Numbered from the stretch's first letter, positions 9,501-16,992 are shown. The stretch is 51,191 bases of DNA from Rhodospirillales bacterium (GCA_947447625.1 CANFKS010000016.1:1-51191); one strand, 5' to 3'. Program-made: numbers and translations. The notes: generated by a model from the sequence alone, not told the origin.

Positions 9501-10818
9501 CGGGTTCCACGGCGCGAACCGGTGGCGGGGCGAGCACCGCGTGCGCATTGGTGCCGCCGAAACCAAAGGAGTTGACGCCGACGAGGCTGTGTTCCGGCAG
9601 GTCCGCGGGGGCGTGCAACAAGGCGAGGTTGAGCGCGTCGAACGGGATACGCGGATTGGGCGTCTCGTTGAGCAACGAACGCGGGATCCGCCTGGTGCGC
9701 AGAATAATAAGCGCCTTCATCATTGACGCCATGGCGCTGGCTGCTTCGAGGTGACCGAGATTGGGCTTCACCGAACCGATCAACAGCCGCTCGGAGCGGT
9801 GGCGGCCCAGGGCCTCGCCGATGGCATTGGCCTCGATGGGGTCACCGACCGGGGTGCCGGTGCCATGTGCCTCAAAATAGCCGAGTGCATCGGGAGAAAT
9901 CCCTGCTTCACCGTAAACCTGCCGCAACAAGGCCGCCTGCGCCGCGCCATTGGGGAGCGAGAAGCCCTGGGTATGTCCGTCGGAGTTCACGCCCGTCGCG
10001 GCGATCACGGCGTGGATCTCCGCCCCCATCGCGATAGCATCGGCCAGCGGCACCAGGATCAATGCGCCGCCACCCTCCGAACGGACATAGCCGTCTGCCC
10101 GTGCATCAAAGGCGTGGCAACGCCCGCTCGGCGATAACATCGAGGCCCGGGCGAACCCGACAAACGGCTGCGGGGTCAGCAGCATATTGACACCGCCGAC
10201 GATCGCCATGCCGATCTCACCATGCCGCAACGCTTCAGCCGCCAAATGCAGCGCCACCATTGACGACGAGCAGGCGGTATCAACGGTGAAACTCGGGCCG
10301 TGCAGGTCGTAGACATAAGAGATGCGATTGGACAGCGACGACAAGGCCCCGCCCTGCATCGAATAAACGTCGGACGCCCCGACATCGCCGGCGGCGCGCA
10401 CGGAATAATCGAACGAGGCCGCCCCGACATAGACGCCCACGCCGCGCCGCCCAAGGCCGGAGGCAGTCAATCCCGCATCCTCCAAAGCCTCCTGGACGAG
10501 TTCGAGCAAGAGGCGCTGCTGCGGATCGACATGCACCGCCTCGCGCGGCGACATCCCGAAAAAACCGGGGTCAAAACCTCCGGGATCGGGCAGGCAACCG
10601 GCGGCGAATGTATAGGTTTTGCCGGGTTGCCCGGGCCGGGGATCAAAAAACCGCCCCTTTGACCACCGCCCCTCCGGAATTTCGGTGACCGCGCACGTAG
10701 CGCCGGCGAGCAACACCTCCAGCGCGGCCAGCGATGGGCTGCCCGGCAGGCGACACGCTGCGCCGATAATGGCCAGGCCGGCGCCGCGGCGATGCGCGGC
10801 ACGGTTCTGCTGCATCAT
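3535..10818 (-). CDS. type I polyketide synthase, KS-AT-DH-psiMT-ER-KR-ACP
   Basis: About 2427 residues form one fully reducing module. The ketosynthase (about 15-430) has Cys near 183 in DTACSSS, plus His in EAHGTGT and LGHLEAAS. The acyltransferase (535-830) has GHSAG near 623-627, and its YAFHS motif fits malonyl better than methylmalonyl specificity. The dehydratase (895-1170) has HxxxG at about 925-929 and the second Asp in HPAVVDGAL. Residues 1215-1515 resemble a C-methyltransferase whose SAM loop reads GTIGADLA, so it is probably inactive, as in animal fatty acid synthase. The enoylreductase (1695-2030) has GGAGGVGLA, the ketoreductase (2045-2280) TGGMTGFG and a YVVANA Tyr, and the ACP Ser is near 2353 in DLGVDSL. 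No thioesterase follows. Start ATG 10818 or 10815; a TTG just upstream is unlikely. An iterative, lipid-making role is inferred. Confidence 0.93.
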   Translation of the reverse strand: MMQQNRAAHRRGAGLAIIGAACRLPGSPSLAALEVLLAGATCAVTEIPEGRWSKGRFFDPRPGQPGKTYTFAAGCLPDPGGFDPGFFGMSPREAVHVDPQQRLLLELVQEALEDAGLTASGLGRRGVGVYVGAASFDYSVRAAGDVGASDVYSMQGGALSSLSNRISYVYDLHGPSFTVDTACSSSMVALHLAAEALRHGEIGMAIVGGVNMLLTPQPFVGFARASMLSPSGRCHAFDARADGYVRSEGGGALILVPLADAIAMGAEIHAVIAATGVNSDGHTQGFSLPNGAAQAALLRQVYGEAGISPDALGYFEAHGTGTPVGDPIEANAIGEALGRHRSERLLIGSVKPNLGHLEAASAMASMMKALIILRTRRIPRSLLNETPNPRIPFDALNLALLHAPADLPEHSLVGVNSFGFGGTNAHAVLAPPPVRAVEPDGLTDRAALPPLLLSAQSAAALRALATAWAGIADKAMPARLPPLVRGAARGRDHHSERAVVTGETASQLAGQLRALASGEACAGVVTGQAVKGRLAFVYSGNGSQWAGMAQDAIALSPRFVAALATVDAALSQHLGWSVTTRLAAPDSAELRDTSVAQPLLFAVQVALTLALRECGVQPDAVVGHSAGEVAAAFTAGVLTLDQACWVIAARSHHQQATHGAGRMAALALGASDAASAIAAIDHRLEISAVNALASVTIAGPQEAISALAAWAHSRRVQCIELDLDYAFHSVAMEPIKTPLMDELCGLTPSVPAIGLASSVTGALITDASLGAEYWWRNVRQPVMFAPAIAQLVADGARVLVEIGPHPVLQPYLRDALRTGDATGRYFGSLSKDGATADPIEDMVARCHAAGVSIADTAAFDGPSSVRGLPFTQWQRQEYWIAPTVEAIPVIDPAADHPLLGYRDGSDAGRWHSHIAADVQPWLADHVVAGKTVMPAAGIIDMALAAAAALYPDAPVLEIQGLELSQFLPLDPGVTRECSFAVEADGRFRLSSRPRMDEASPATHATGRVMAGSAGLRRRWPPIAAGEVIEADVVYAAARAHHLNYGPAFRTVRQVITLSKDEAHVVLEPQNQLPIEDGWLLHPAVVDGALHALVAFAGETLGAGKDRAILVPWRFGEIALLRPEGGMPASARLHIRRRGPRSLAADIALFDATGALLAELRDCWFVHVPQARFNPPASYFHSLLHPAVLQAPRPAIDAAALLPNRATPAAASIGLLDMFLSTTMVEAITDVGALQADTMADPMLRLVMGWLEADRIAAHDAGQWRVLPDLGLPGADDIWRTIFYEVSGVAAELTAASTVAHRLAGLIRAPLLAETSAESCRLSPALQQQMLTASNTATAAAEAVLAATTAFLARWPRDAALRVAVTGTIGADLALQLADCLAVPSAVRVEFRVADAMTPALTDVLASRHHCAVVPQNSAAAAGCYDLVIGLLVLGGPTSGNPDSLAAQLAPGGTLIAIEPAASRLVALLRLAGGWAPEGRDAPGAALDLAAAGLTVAGPCVVGGEVWEVALLTASAPVKTGPVIARRPCFVFGPGSGGLTNGLRALRCDMTWLTDLDPLQAGRLSGADIVVLPEDMAAEVDLAGRVSEQMAALVAFAVALDAVADVRLYLVTHDDDAGINGTLASAIRRVITNETTSLICRALRLDPALPAAIAAAHVIDALSADDNEPDVVLSHAGRLVPRIHVGLPAPRVGPSAGQFPADLRLDVARPGLLSSLCWAQFTPPAPVGDEVVIDVAAAGLNFRDVMWALGLLPDEALLDGFSGPSLGLECAGTVRAVGPDVTDLCPGDRVIATAPAALATAVVTRRRAVLPLPDGSDLVAATTIPVAFMTAVYALGHMARVQPGERVLIHGGAGGVGLAAIQYALHCGATVYATAGDPARRHMLRRLGVSDVFNSRSASFFGDVLAATGGEGVDVVLNSLSGVLMERSLGLLRPFGRFLEIGKRDFFENSTVGIRPLRHNISYFAIDVDELAARRPAEAGAVLAEIASLMESGQIQPLPFRRYGFSDAAAAFQQMQASGHIGKIVLTPGSRETIASPSLPELRADGVYVVTGGMTGFGLQCAHWLAERGARRLALVSRRGTATPGADMVLASFAAAGVVTNSYACDVSDEAALERTLAAIRASGGAILGVVHAAMVLDDAALAEQDEAHFRAAIAPKLAGAAALDMLTRGDPIELFVLFSSITTALGNPGQANYVVANAGLEAIAKRRHAIDLPGVAICWGPIGDVGYLTGADRVSTMLEKVMGARHLTASEALAALPDALLSGLPVVGIANARWDSVCRFLPRVAETLMAVPPAATSLPGEASVLRAELAALPAADALAQMVEILKHELAGILRLHPDSLTAEREVSDLGVDSLMAVELRAALESRLGVDLPVLSLAGKPTLRAIAARLLKSVVAGGNNDDPQIKREDLAGIASRHEALPSIEDAAQ

Positions 10819-11021
10819 CAAAAACTCAACCGCGGATCATCGGCCGCGCCGGGACGCCCATCCGGACAGCCTCGATGTCGGCGCCCGACCAGCAAGCCAA
10901 AAATGTCACCACATCGCCTCCACCAGCGTTCCTTCGATTCCTATCGTAAAACAAACTTTCTGATTATGATATAGCATCGAGATTTCATTCACGATTTCGC
11001 ACTAAATTTTTCCTTGCGAAA

Positions 11022-11040
11022 TATCATATATCTTATGATA
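11022..11040. repeat. inverted repeat TATCATA-n5-TATGATA
   Basis: Perfect 7-base arms, 11022-11028 and 11034-11040, are separated by five bases. A 7-5-7 dyad about 200 bases upstream of the PKS start is the size of a dimeric regulator operator. Given the AT-rich surroundings, chance is possible. Confidence 0.45.
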
Positions 11041-11094
11041 AATAGCACTTCAATCAAAGCGCGGCAAAAAGCTATTTTTCCCTCACTGTATATA

Positions 11095-11114
11095 TCAATA
11101 TTATGATTTATTGA
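11095..11114. repeat. inverted repeat TCAATA-n8-TATTGA
   Basis: Perfect 6-base arms, 11095-11100 and 11109-11114, have an 8-base spacer. It lies 55 bases from the TATCATA dyad in the same AT-rich region. It may be a second operator, or chance in AT-rich sequence. Confidence 0.35.
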
Positions 11115-11125
11115 GAAATATCTCA
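11112..11125. repeat. small stem-loop TGAGA-n4-TCTCA followed by T-rich sequence
   Basis: Arms TGAGA (11112-11116) and TCTCA (11121-11125) frame AATA. The plus strand then reads gttttaatttcgtttttgta. The stem is short, so it would be a weak terminator at best. It overlaps the preceding dyad by three bases. Confidence 0.3.
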
Positions 11126-11337
11126 GTTTTAATTTCGTTTTTGTATTTTTTTAATAGCCGTATCTGCTGCCGGTCTGGCCCATGATGCCCTGCATCGACA
11201 CCTCCAACATCCAGAGACTTAAAGCCTGCTCAGCCGGTTCTTTCCAGCCATAGGCTTGCGCCAAGAGCCTGATGCAACAGTCGATACGATACACTATTGA
11301 CAACTTTGTTGTGACCTTGATACAGAACATTATCGGT

Positions 11338-11760
11338 ATGAAACATCCTGTTTCGATCGAACACCGCGATCAGAGGGGGTCTTTCCTGAAAACGTCTCCA
11401 CCATCGGCGGTTGTGCCGATCATCTTGTCCGGCGGAACAGGCACGCGCTTGTGGCCGGTTAGCCGTGAGAGCTTACCCAAGCCGTTCTGGCCCTTGCTGG
11501 GGCAGCACACCATGCTCCAGAAAACCGCGTTGCGGGCCCATGACGTCGGGTTCGCGGCCCCAGTTGTGGTATCGAACAACGAGCATCGATTTATGGTGGC
11601 GGAAACTGGCGATGGCTACATCGGGTCTGATGACGTTCCAACGGGGATCGCTGATGCCTCTATGGTAAATAAGTTCGTCGTAAAACCCGATTTGGCTAAG
11701 GCCGCGACGTTCTTGCGTGGTGACAGGTACCTTCGCCCTCAAACAAGCAGGTGGTTATGA
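11338..11760 (+). pseudogene. manC: mannose-1-phosphate guanylyltransferase (ManC/CpsB) remnant
   Basis: The N-terminus is unmistakable. The nucleotide-sugar pyrophosphorylase signature LSGGTGTRLWPVSRE is followed by LPKPFWPLLG and NNEHRFMVAE. A normal protein of this family is about 470 residues, but this frame ends after about 140. After MVAE the sequence jumps to TGDGYIGS, which matches the later ETGYGYI segment of the family. A block of roughly 70 codons is therefore missing between two similar AE-TG and PETG junctions. The next piece, KFVVKPDLAKAATFLR, matches the VEKPD region, after which the frame fails in DRYLRPQTSRWL. The likely original start is ATG 11338; an ATG at 11272 is also open but lacks family similarity. 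The enzyme would have made GDP-mannose for surface polysaccharide. It is surely non-functional now. Confidence 0.85.
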
Positions 11761-13775
11761 GGTTTTTCCCGCTAGGCAGGTCTTCTACGACCAAGATACC
11801 CGACCTGATTAAACACAGTGCAGTAAGCACTCCGCGCGATCAAGGGGATGCAGCCAGAGACGTCGGAGACTGGCGGTTGGCGGCAGAAAAATATTGTCAA
11901 CACCTCAATACAATGCCGAGTGACTTTGCAATCTGGGTTCAACTCGGGCACGCTCGGAAAGAGATAGGCGATTTTTCGGGGGCTGCCGAAGCATACGAAA
12001 GGGCAACTAACCTCCGGCCAGACGATGCAGACCTCTGCCTCAATTTCGGAAGGCTCCTTCGGATGCAAGGTAAATCCAAGGAAGCAGTCGTCCGCCTCCG
12101 TAAGAGCATCGAAATTGACGGCAACCACCATGCGATGAACGAAGTTAACGAAATTACTGGTGGCCTTTCTGCCGATATCTATGATATTTTATCTGAAATC
12201 GATCTATCGGATCAAATGCGCCTTGTCATTATGTCGGGATTTTTCGACCCAGCTTGGTATCTCAGGCAGTATACAGACCTGGACCCCAATTATAGCCTTC
12301 CTCTACAGCACTTTGTCGAACATGGCGGATTCGAATGGCGCTCACCCGGACCTCATTTTGACACAGAGTGGTATCTTCTCCAAAATCCGGACTTGGTAGC
12401 AGGTGTAGAAGGAAGAGTATTCAATCCGCTTGTCCATTTTATCAAGTTTGGGGCTCGGGAAGGGCGCAGGCCCGTTCCACCATCGGCGACCGTATTGATT
12501 ACTGCGCAGAGCCTAGTGGACGATATCTATGACATCGAACCATACTTTTACACCAGCGATCGCTTCATTCGAGTAAAGTCCCTTCTAGTGGTCGACGCTC
12601 TTCCATGTTCGCGGGCGTTTGAAACCTTCAAGAGAGTGTTTAATCTGCTTGATAAACCTTACGACTTTATAATTACCGTGCCTTGGCTCATTCACGGGGG
12701 TGCCGAATTGATGGCTCTCAATATGGCGCGTGCTGCCATTGCCGTTCATGGTAACGGCTCGGTCTTAGTTTTGGCTATTGACTATCCTAAGAAGGACGCA
12801 GCGGGATGGTTGCCGTCAGGTGTCAAGTTTCTGATGCTGCAGGACGGTGAATGTTTGCTTTCCCCCAGCGAGACAATGGACTGCCTATTTTTTCTTGTGC
12901 AAGCTATGAGGCCAAAATGTGTAATTAACGTTAATAGCATGGCGTGCTGGGAAATGATTCGGCAGCATGGCCGCGCGTTATCACAAATCACACGTCTCTA
13001 CGGGTGTGCATTCTGCCGTGATTACAATGCACAAAACTTTCCCGGTGGCTACGCAGATACCCATGCTCGCGAAACACTCCCCTGGCTTGCCGGTCTCATC
13101 AGTGACAATTCGCTATTTTTCGCAACACTCTCGGAGCAATTCCAATTTCCACCCAGTTTAGCATCGCGGTTCATAACACTCTACAATCCTACTCCTTATC
13201 ACCCTAAACACGCAAATATCTCGCCTGTTATAGATTTCTCCACGTCAAATTCAAATTTCAAAGTAATCTGGGCGTCCCGCTTTACACGCCAAAAAAATAT
13301 AACCTTACTCAAGGAGATTGTTAAATCTGCTCCAGACATCATGTTCGATGTCTGGGGACGCGGTGATGCAGAGGCCTCGCTTCGAGAATGCGCCGCCTCC
13401 TGCGACAATCTCACGATCAAAGGCCCGTATGCGTTGTTCAATAATATTTTAACATCGGAATATAGCGCATTTCTGTATACTTCTTTGTGGGATGGAATTC
13501 CTAACGTTCTACTTGAAGCCTCTGGGGCAGACCTGCCGATTGTCTCATCGAATGTTGGCGGTATATCAGAACTGGTTGACGCCGATACAGGTTGGCTCAT
13601 TGAGGATTTGCAGAGGCCTGATCAATACGTAGCCGCGCTCAGAGAAATCCGAGACGCGCCGCACATCGCAGTGGAGCGCACAAAGGCGATGCAAGAGCGT
13701 CTGAAACGGCAGCATAGCTGGGAGGCCTTCATCCGATCAATGCAATTGTCGGGCATTTTGGAGCGCGGCGAATGA
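11757..13775 (+). CDS. TPR-fused GT4 glycosyltransferase
   Basis: About 672 residues. Residues 25-120 hold two to three TPR-like units, seen as WVQLGHARKEIGDFSGA and LCLNFGRLLRMQGKS. Residues 150-240 hold the double FDPAWYLRQY / FDTEWYLLQNPDL motif that is common in alphaproteobacterial multi-domain glycosyltransferases. The rest is a GT-B catalytic part with VPWLIHGGAELM, WASRFTRQKN and the donor-binding block DGIPNVLLEASG. ATG 11757 is preferred; GTG 11751 is four bases inside the frame end of the manC remnant. The start lies within the manC pseudogene tail, so expression may depend on whatever promoter once served manC. GC is clearly lower than in the PKS and capsule genes, which suggests separate acquisition. 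Its stop overlaps the next glycosyltransferase by four bases. Confidence 0.85.
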   Translation: MRFFPLGRSSTTKIPDLIKHSAVSTPRDQGDAARDVGDWRLAAEKYCQHLNTMPSDFAIWVQLGHARKEIGDFSGAAEAYERATNLRPDDADLCLNFGRLLRMQGKSKEAVVRLRKSIEIDGNHHAMNEVNEITGGLSADIYDILSEIDLSDQMRLVIMSGFFDPAWYLRQYTDLDPNYSLPLQHFVEHGGFEWRSPGPHFDTEWYLLQNPDLVAGVEGRVFNPLVHFIKFGAREGRRPVPPSATVLITAQSLVDDIYDIEPYFYTSDRFIRVKSLLVVDALPCSRAFETFKRVFNLLDKPYDFIITVPWLIHGGAELMALNMARAAIAVHGNGSVLVLAIDYPKKDAAGWLPSGVKFLMLQDGECLLSPSETMDCLFFLVQAMRPKCVINVNSMACWEMIRQHGRALSQITRLYGCAFCRDYNAQNFPGGYADTHARETLPWLAGLISDNSLFFATLSEQFQFPPSLASRFITLYNPTPYHPKHANISPVIDFSTSNSNFKVIWASRFTRQKNITLLKEIVKSAPDIMFDVWGRGDAEASLRECAASCDNLTIKGPYALFNNILTSEYSAFLYTSLWDGIPNVLLEASGADLPIVSSNVGGISELVDADTGWLIEDLQRPDQYVAALREIRDAPHIAVERTKAMQERLKRQHSWEAFIRSMQLSGILERGE

Positions 13776-14593
13776 TTATAAACCCCGATATCAGTGTCGT
13801 GCTCACCGCACACCGCGAAGGCTTGCTTGCAGTTGCTACATTGCGGAGCTTGGATCGCGCGATCGCTTATGCCGCGAAATATGGTCGATCAATCGAAGTG
13901 CTAATTTCGCTTGATAAGTCTGAAAATTTGACCAAAGATATTATCGAAATATGGGCAGAAAACAAAGCCGATTACACTCAAATCTTCATAAATAATTTCG
14001 GCGACCCGGGGATGTCGCGGAATCATTCTATACAAAATTCTCGCGGAAAATACATAGCACTGCTTGATGCAGACGATATGTTTGGGACAAACTGGTTGGA
14101 GCACTCAATTGCAGCTGCGAAAGCCGATCCACGCAATATAATTTGGCATCCGGAAATTAACGTCGTGTTTGGCGAATCCGAACATATATTTTGCCATGTC
14201 GACATGGAATCCAGAGAGTTCGATGCATTTGCAATGATCGCGGTCAACCCTTGGACGTGTCTATGTTTTGCGCGACGTGAGGTATTCCTTCAGGTCCCCT
14301 ACTCGCGATCCGATTTCGCTTCGGGCGTAGGTCATGAGGACTGGGGCTGGAACCGGCGCGTCGTTGAAATTGGTTACATGCATAAAATTGTGAGAGGCAC
14401 CGGGCACGCTATTCGACGAAAAACTGTATCGCAGGTAAAGTCTGCGTCCGCCGCGGGCACACTACCTGTTCCCACCCTTTATTTCCGCGAACAACTCGAA
14501 AAACGTGCGATGGTCGCAGCATCTCGTCGGCTCCTCGGGCCGCTTGAGGCAATAGAGGCAGCCTCGGTGGTTCCGACCCTGCCAGCGCAGTGA
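13772..14593 (+). CDS. GT2-family glycosyltransferase (GT-A fold)
   Basis: This 273-residue protein begins with the GT2 pattern PDISVVLTAHREG and carries the metal-binding motif LLDADDMFG near residue 95. Later GHEDWGWNRR corresponds to the ED-W acceptor/base region of family 2. It would add a sugar to a polysaccharide or lipid acceptor in the cytoplasm. Its ATG overlaps the TGA of the upstream TPR glycosyltransferase (ATGA), so the two form a coupled pair. The GC content is low, like its partner. Immediately downstream comes a decayed group II intron reverse transcriptase, so the original 3' context of this cluster was probably lost. The substrate is unknown. Confidence 0.85.
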   Translation: MIINPDISVVLTAHREGLLAVATLRSLDRAIAYAAKYGRSIEVLISLDKSENLTKDIIEIWAENKADYTQIFINNFGDPGMSRNHSIQNSRGKYIALLDADDMFGTNWLEHSIAAAKADPRNIIWHPEINVVFGESEHIFCHVDMESREFDAFAMIAVNPWTCLCFARREVFLQVPYSRSDFASGVGHEDWGWNRRVVEIGYMHKIVRGTGHAIRRKTVSQVKSASAAGTLPVPTLYFREQLEKRAMVAASRRLLGPLEAIEAASVVPTLPAQ

Positions 14594-14600
14594 GTTCCCA

Positions 14601-14900
14601 AGCGTTTTCGATGAGACAGACTGGGAGCTCCTGATGCGCGCGGTGCGGCGGCACACGGACTGCCCATGGGTTATGCTCCACCTTGACCGGTGGTTGCGGG
14701 CGCCCTGAGCATGCCGAATGCGGATTTGGTTGACCGAGAGAGCGCGACGCTGAAGGGGGCTGTTGTCAGTCACGTGCTAGCGAATGTCTTTCTTTATTAT
14801 AATTTCGATCTCTGGATGCAACGGGAGTATCCGACCATCCCGTTCGAACGCGACGTTGACGATGCGATCATTCTCCCCGAATCGGGAGGTGCGATAGAAA
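14601..14900 (+). pseudogene. group II intron reverse transcriptase/maturase relic
   Basis: Two frames on the plus strand give consecutive pieces of an LtrA-type reverse transcriptase. The first (about 14607-14708) reads DWELLMRAVRRHTDCPWV and then LDRWLRAP before a stop. After a frameshift near 14705 the second reads MPNADLVDRESATLKGAVVS and then HVLANVFLYYNFDLWM and PTIPFERDVDD. Family members have GTPQGGVVSPLLAN and FERYADD at these places. The catalytic YADD box has therefore become DVDD, though the Asp pair remains. No maturase X domain or intron ribozyme core is recognisable in the 100 bases that follow. It is a dead fragment of about 100 codons between the glycosyltransferase and capsule regions. 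Confidence 0.82.
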
Positions 14901-15001
14901 CGCGGCGGGACTCTCTCTTAAATCACCCCGATTCCTGTCCAACCAATGGTGCCCCCCCCCACCTCTTGCTGTCCCAAGGAACCGGCCAAAAAAATACCCG
15001 C

Positions 15002-15796
15002 CTAGCTGTTATCGATTTGGTTTCGCACCAGGTGAATAGCTGCCATGCCGAGGGTTGAGGAAATCATACACCAAACGGCAAGGTAGGCGATGTCGTAATG
15101 GCTCTCAATCGACGGTCCGAAATAGCCGGCACGAAACATCTCGAAGCAATGCACCATCGGGTTGAGCAAGAGCAGTTTTTGCGCATAGCCCGGCATCCAG
15201 CCGACCATAAAAAATACCCCCGAAATCGGCAAAGCAAGGTATTGACTCGGCGTTATGAATTTCTCAGCAAGTTCCGACCGCTCGGTCCAGGCCGACTGCA
15301 GCATGCCGATGCCGCTGAAAAACCAGGCCGTATAGAGCCATGCGCCAAGCATAAGGCCGGGGTTGGCAACATCGCCTGCGAGTCCAACCGAGCGCAGCAC
15401 GAAATAGACGACCGCCAAAGCAGCGCTTGTGGACAGGAATTCGAGAACCAGACGCGCGATGATAATGTCGCTGTGGCGGATCACGCGATGATGAAGCAAT
15501 CCAAAATTGTTTCTCAAGATACGGATCAGCGGGTTTGTCATATGCCGCCAGAGCGTCAGCGGCATGTAGCATGTGAGCACGAATGCAACGATCGGTACGC
15601 CGTGATACACCGCCGGGCGAATGGCGGACCAGATCACCATCACGCCGGCTGTCAGGATCATCGGCTCGAGCACGACCCATACGAACCCGAGGCTGTTGCG
15701 GCCAAACCGGGACATGAGGTCCCGCAGGATCAAGGCGGCAATAACGTCGAGACGGTCGGTGAAGCGCATGCGCTCCGGGTCGGCGCGCAGGCTCAT
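15002..15796 (-). CDS. kpsM: ABC-2 type capsule/polysaccharide export permease (KpsM-like)
   Basis: This 264-residue inner-membrane protein has six predicted hydrophobic helices. The opening DVIAALILRDLMSRFGRNSLGF is the conserved ABC-2 amphipathic entry helix of KpsM/CtrC/BexB proteins. It forms the channel for polysaccharide export together with the ATPase encoded at 18282-18983. Its ATG overlaps the stop of the upstream KpsE-like gene by four bases (ATGA), so the two are translated together. The length matches the family. I use the symbol by family resemblance; in other nomenclatures it would be ctrC, bexB or wzm. Confidence 0.88.
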   Translation of the reverse strand: MSLRADPERMRFTDRLDVIAALILRDLMSRFGRNSLGFVWVVLEPMILTAGVMVIWSAIRPAVYHGVPIVAFVLTCYMPLTLWRHMTNPLIRILRNNFGLLHHRVIRHSDIIIARLVLEFLSTSAALAVVYFVLRSVGLAGDVANPGLMLGAWLYTAWFFSGIGMLQSAWTERSELAEKFITPSQYLALPISGVFFMVGWMPGYAQKLLLLNPMVHCFEMFRAGYFGPSIESHYDIAYLAVWCMISSTLGMAAIHLVRNQIDNS

Positions 15797-16992
15797 TCGC
15801 GATGCCCCGCGGCGTGCTCGCGCAGCCCTGAGCCGATCAGCCAGGCAATGCCGAGGGCGATGATGTTGAAGCCAAACACGGTGAGCACGGTGCGGAGCCG
15901 GCGGGGCTCCATCGCCTCGTCGGGGATGGCTGGCTCGACGACGCGCTCGAGGAACAATTGCTGCCGGCGGGCTTCGGTGCGCGCGGTTTCCAACGCCATG
16001 CGGGCCTGGTCGAGCGCGCGTGTGGCAAACTGTTTTTCCAGCATCAGTTTTTCGTAGACCGCGATTTTGTCGGCCAACCCGTCCGAGTCCGTTGCCGTGC
16101 GGCCGCGCTCGATGGCGATCTGGCGTTCGATCGCCTCGGCCCGCTGCAGCATCGACTGCAGTTGCGGGCTGTTGCGCGCGTTGCTCCGTGTCTCGGCAAT
16201 CTCCGCCCGCAGGAGTCCGAGTTCGGCTCCGAGACGGCCGATGAGTTCGATCAGCAGTGCTGCGCTTTTTGAAGGATCGAGCAGCAATTCGCGATTGCGG
16301 AATGCGGTCACCGCGATTTCGCTGTCCACCCGACGGTTTTCCGTGCGGGTGACCTCATCTGCAGCGACGCGCACAGCATCGCGCAGCATGCGTTCGTTGA
16401 GGCGGTTGATCAGTTCCTCGCCTAGCGCAAGCAGGGTGCGGGCGACTTGCTCGGCGCTCGCGCCGTCAAATGCCTCGACGTTCAGCACGGTGAGACCGGA
16501 ACTGTTGTCCACATAGACCGACAGACGGTGCTGGAAGTAGCGGTAGAATTCCTCACGGGAAGGGCCGAACAGCAAAGAGGGATAGCGCACCAGCATATCC
16601 ACATCGGCGCGACGGTATATCGAATCGAGATCGAGCCGGCGTTCGAGTTCCCCGACCGCGCTGCGCGACATCAGGTAATCCCGCACCGCATAGGCATCAT
16701 CCTGGGAGCGGGACATTCCAAACAACTGCATGAGCGCGCCAAGCCCGCCGAGCGCACCGGCCGGCTTGCTCGCAGTGCGAATAACGAAGCGGGCCTCGGA
16801 CACGTAACGGTCGGTTGCGAAGACACCGTACTGCAACGCCGCCGCCCAGGCCGGGCTCAGCAGGAGGAACAGCCATAGACGCGCACCGAAGCGGCGCCGC
16901 GGCCGTGCCGTCGCGGCGCCGGTGTTGGCTGTTCGGCCTGGAACAAACGCAAGGCCTTGGCTTCGGGGCTGGAAAATCGAGATCATCCTCAT
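15793..16992 (-). CDS. kpsE: capsule export inner-membrane protein (KpsE/CtrB-like), copy 1
   Basis: This 399-residue protein has the polysaccharide co-polymerase layout of KpsE/CtrB/BexC. One transmembrane helix lies near residues 37-55, followed by the conserved [13 protein letters not shown] segment. A long periplasmic coiled coil runs from about 190 to 345, with a second helix near 365-385. It links the inner-membrane ABC exporter to the outer-membrane OPX protein. The start is ATG 16992; a second ATG six bases on is possible. It is divergent from a second KpsE-like gene at 17101 with only 108 bases between, and is coupled to kpsM downstream. The two copies share the VSEARF and DSYAVRD/DAYAVRD blocks but differ elsewhere, so they are an old duplication. 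Confidence 0.87.
   Translation of the reverse strand: MRMISIFQPRSQGLAFVPGRTANTGAATARPRRRFGARLWLFLLLSPAWAAALQYGVFATDRYVSEARFVIRTASKPAGALGGLGALMQLFGMSRSQDDAYAVRDYLMSRSAVGELERRLDLDSIYRRADVDMLVRYPSLLFGPSREEFYRYFQHRLSVYVDNSSGLTVLNVEAFDGASAEQVARTLLALGEELINRLNERMLRDAVRVAADEVTRTENRRVDSEIAVTAFRNRELLLDPSKSAALLIELIGRLGAELGLLRAEIAETRSNARNSPQLQSMLQRAEAIERQIAIERGRTATDSDGLADKIAVYEKLMLEKQFATRALDQARMALETARTEARRQQLFLERVVEPAIPDEAMEPRRLRTVLTVFGFNIIALGIAWLIGSGLREHAAGHRE

Larger units (their letters stand above)
10819..11337. promoter_or_regulatory. AT-rich control region upstream of the PKS operon
   Basis: About 500 bases with a markedly lower GC content than the flanking PKS separate the divergent PKS operon and the manC remnant. 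The stretch 10960-11160 is mostly A and T and holds three short inverted repeats listed separately. The PKS operon promoter must lie here, reading leftward, but I cannot assign one -35/-10 pair with confidence. Candidate -10-like hexamers such as CATAAT occur on the minus strand near 10965. High AT content and clustered palindromes suit binding by a regulator or a xenogeneic silencer. No coding potential is visible. Confidence 0.5.

Noticed and set aside
14690-15058. 122-codon plus-strand frame as an intact small gene
   Set aside because: It matches only the middle of a group II intron reverse transcriptase and its tail runs into unrelated sequence; treated as a relic.
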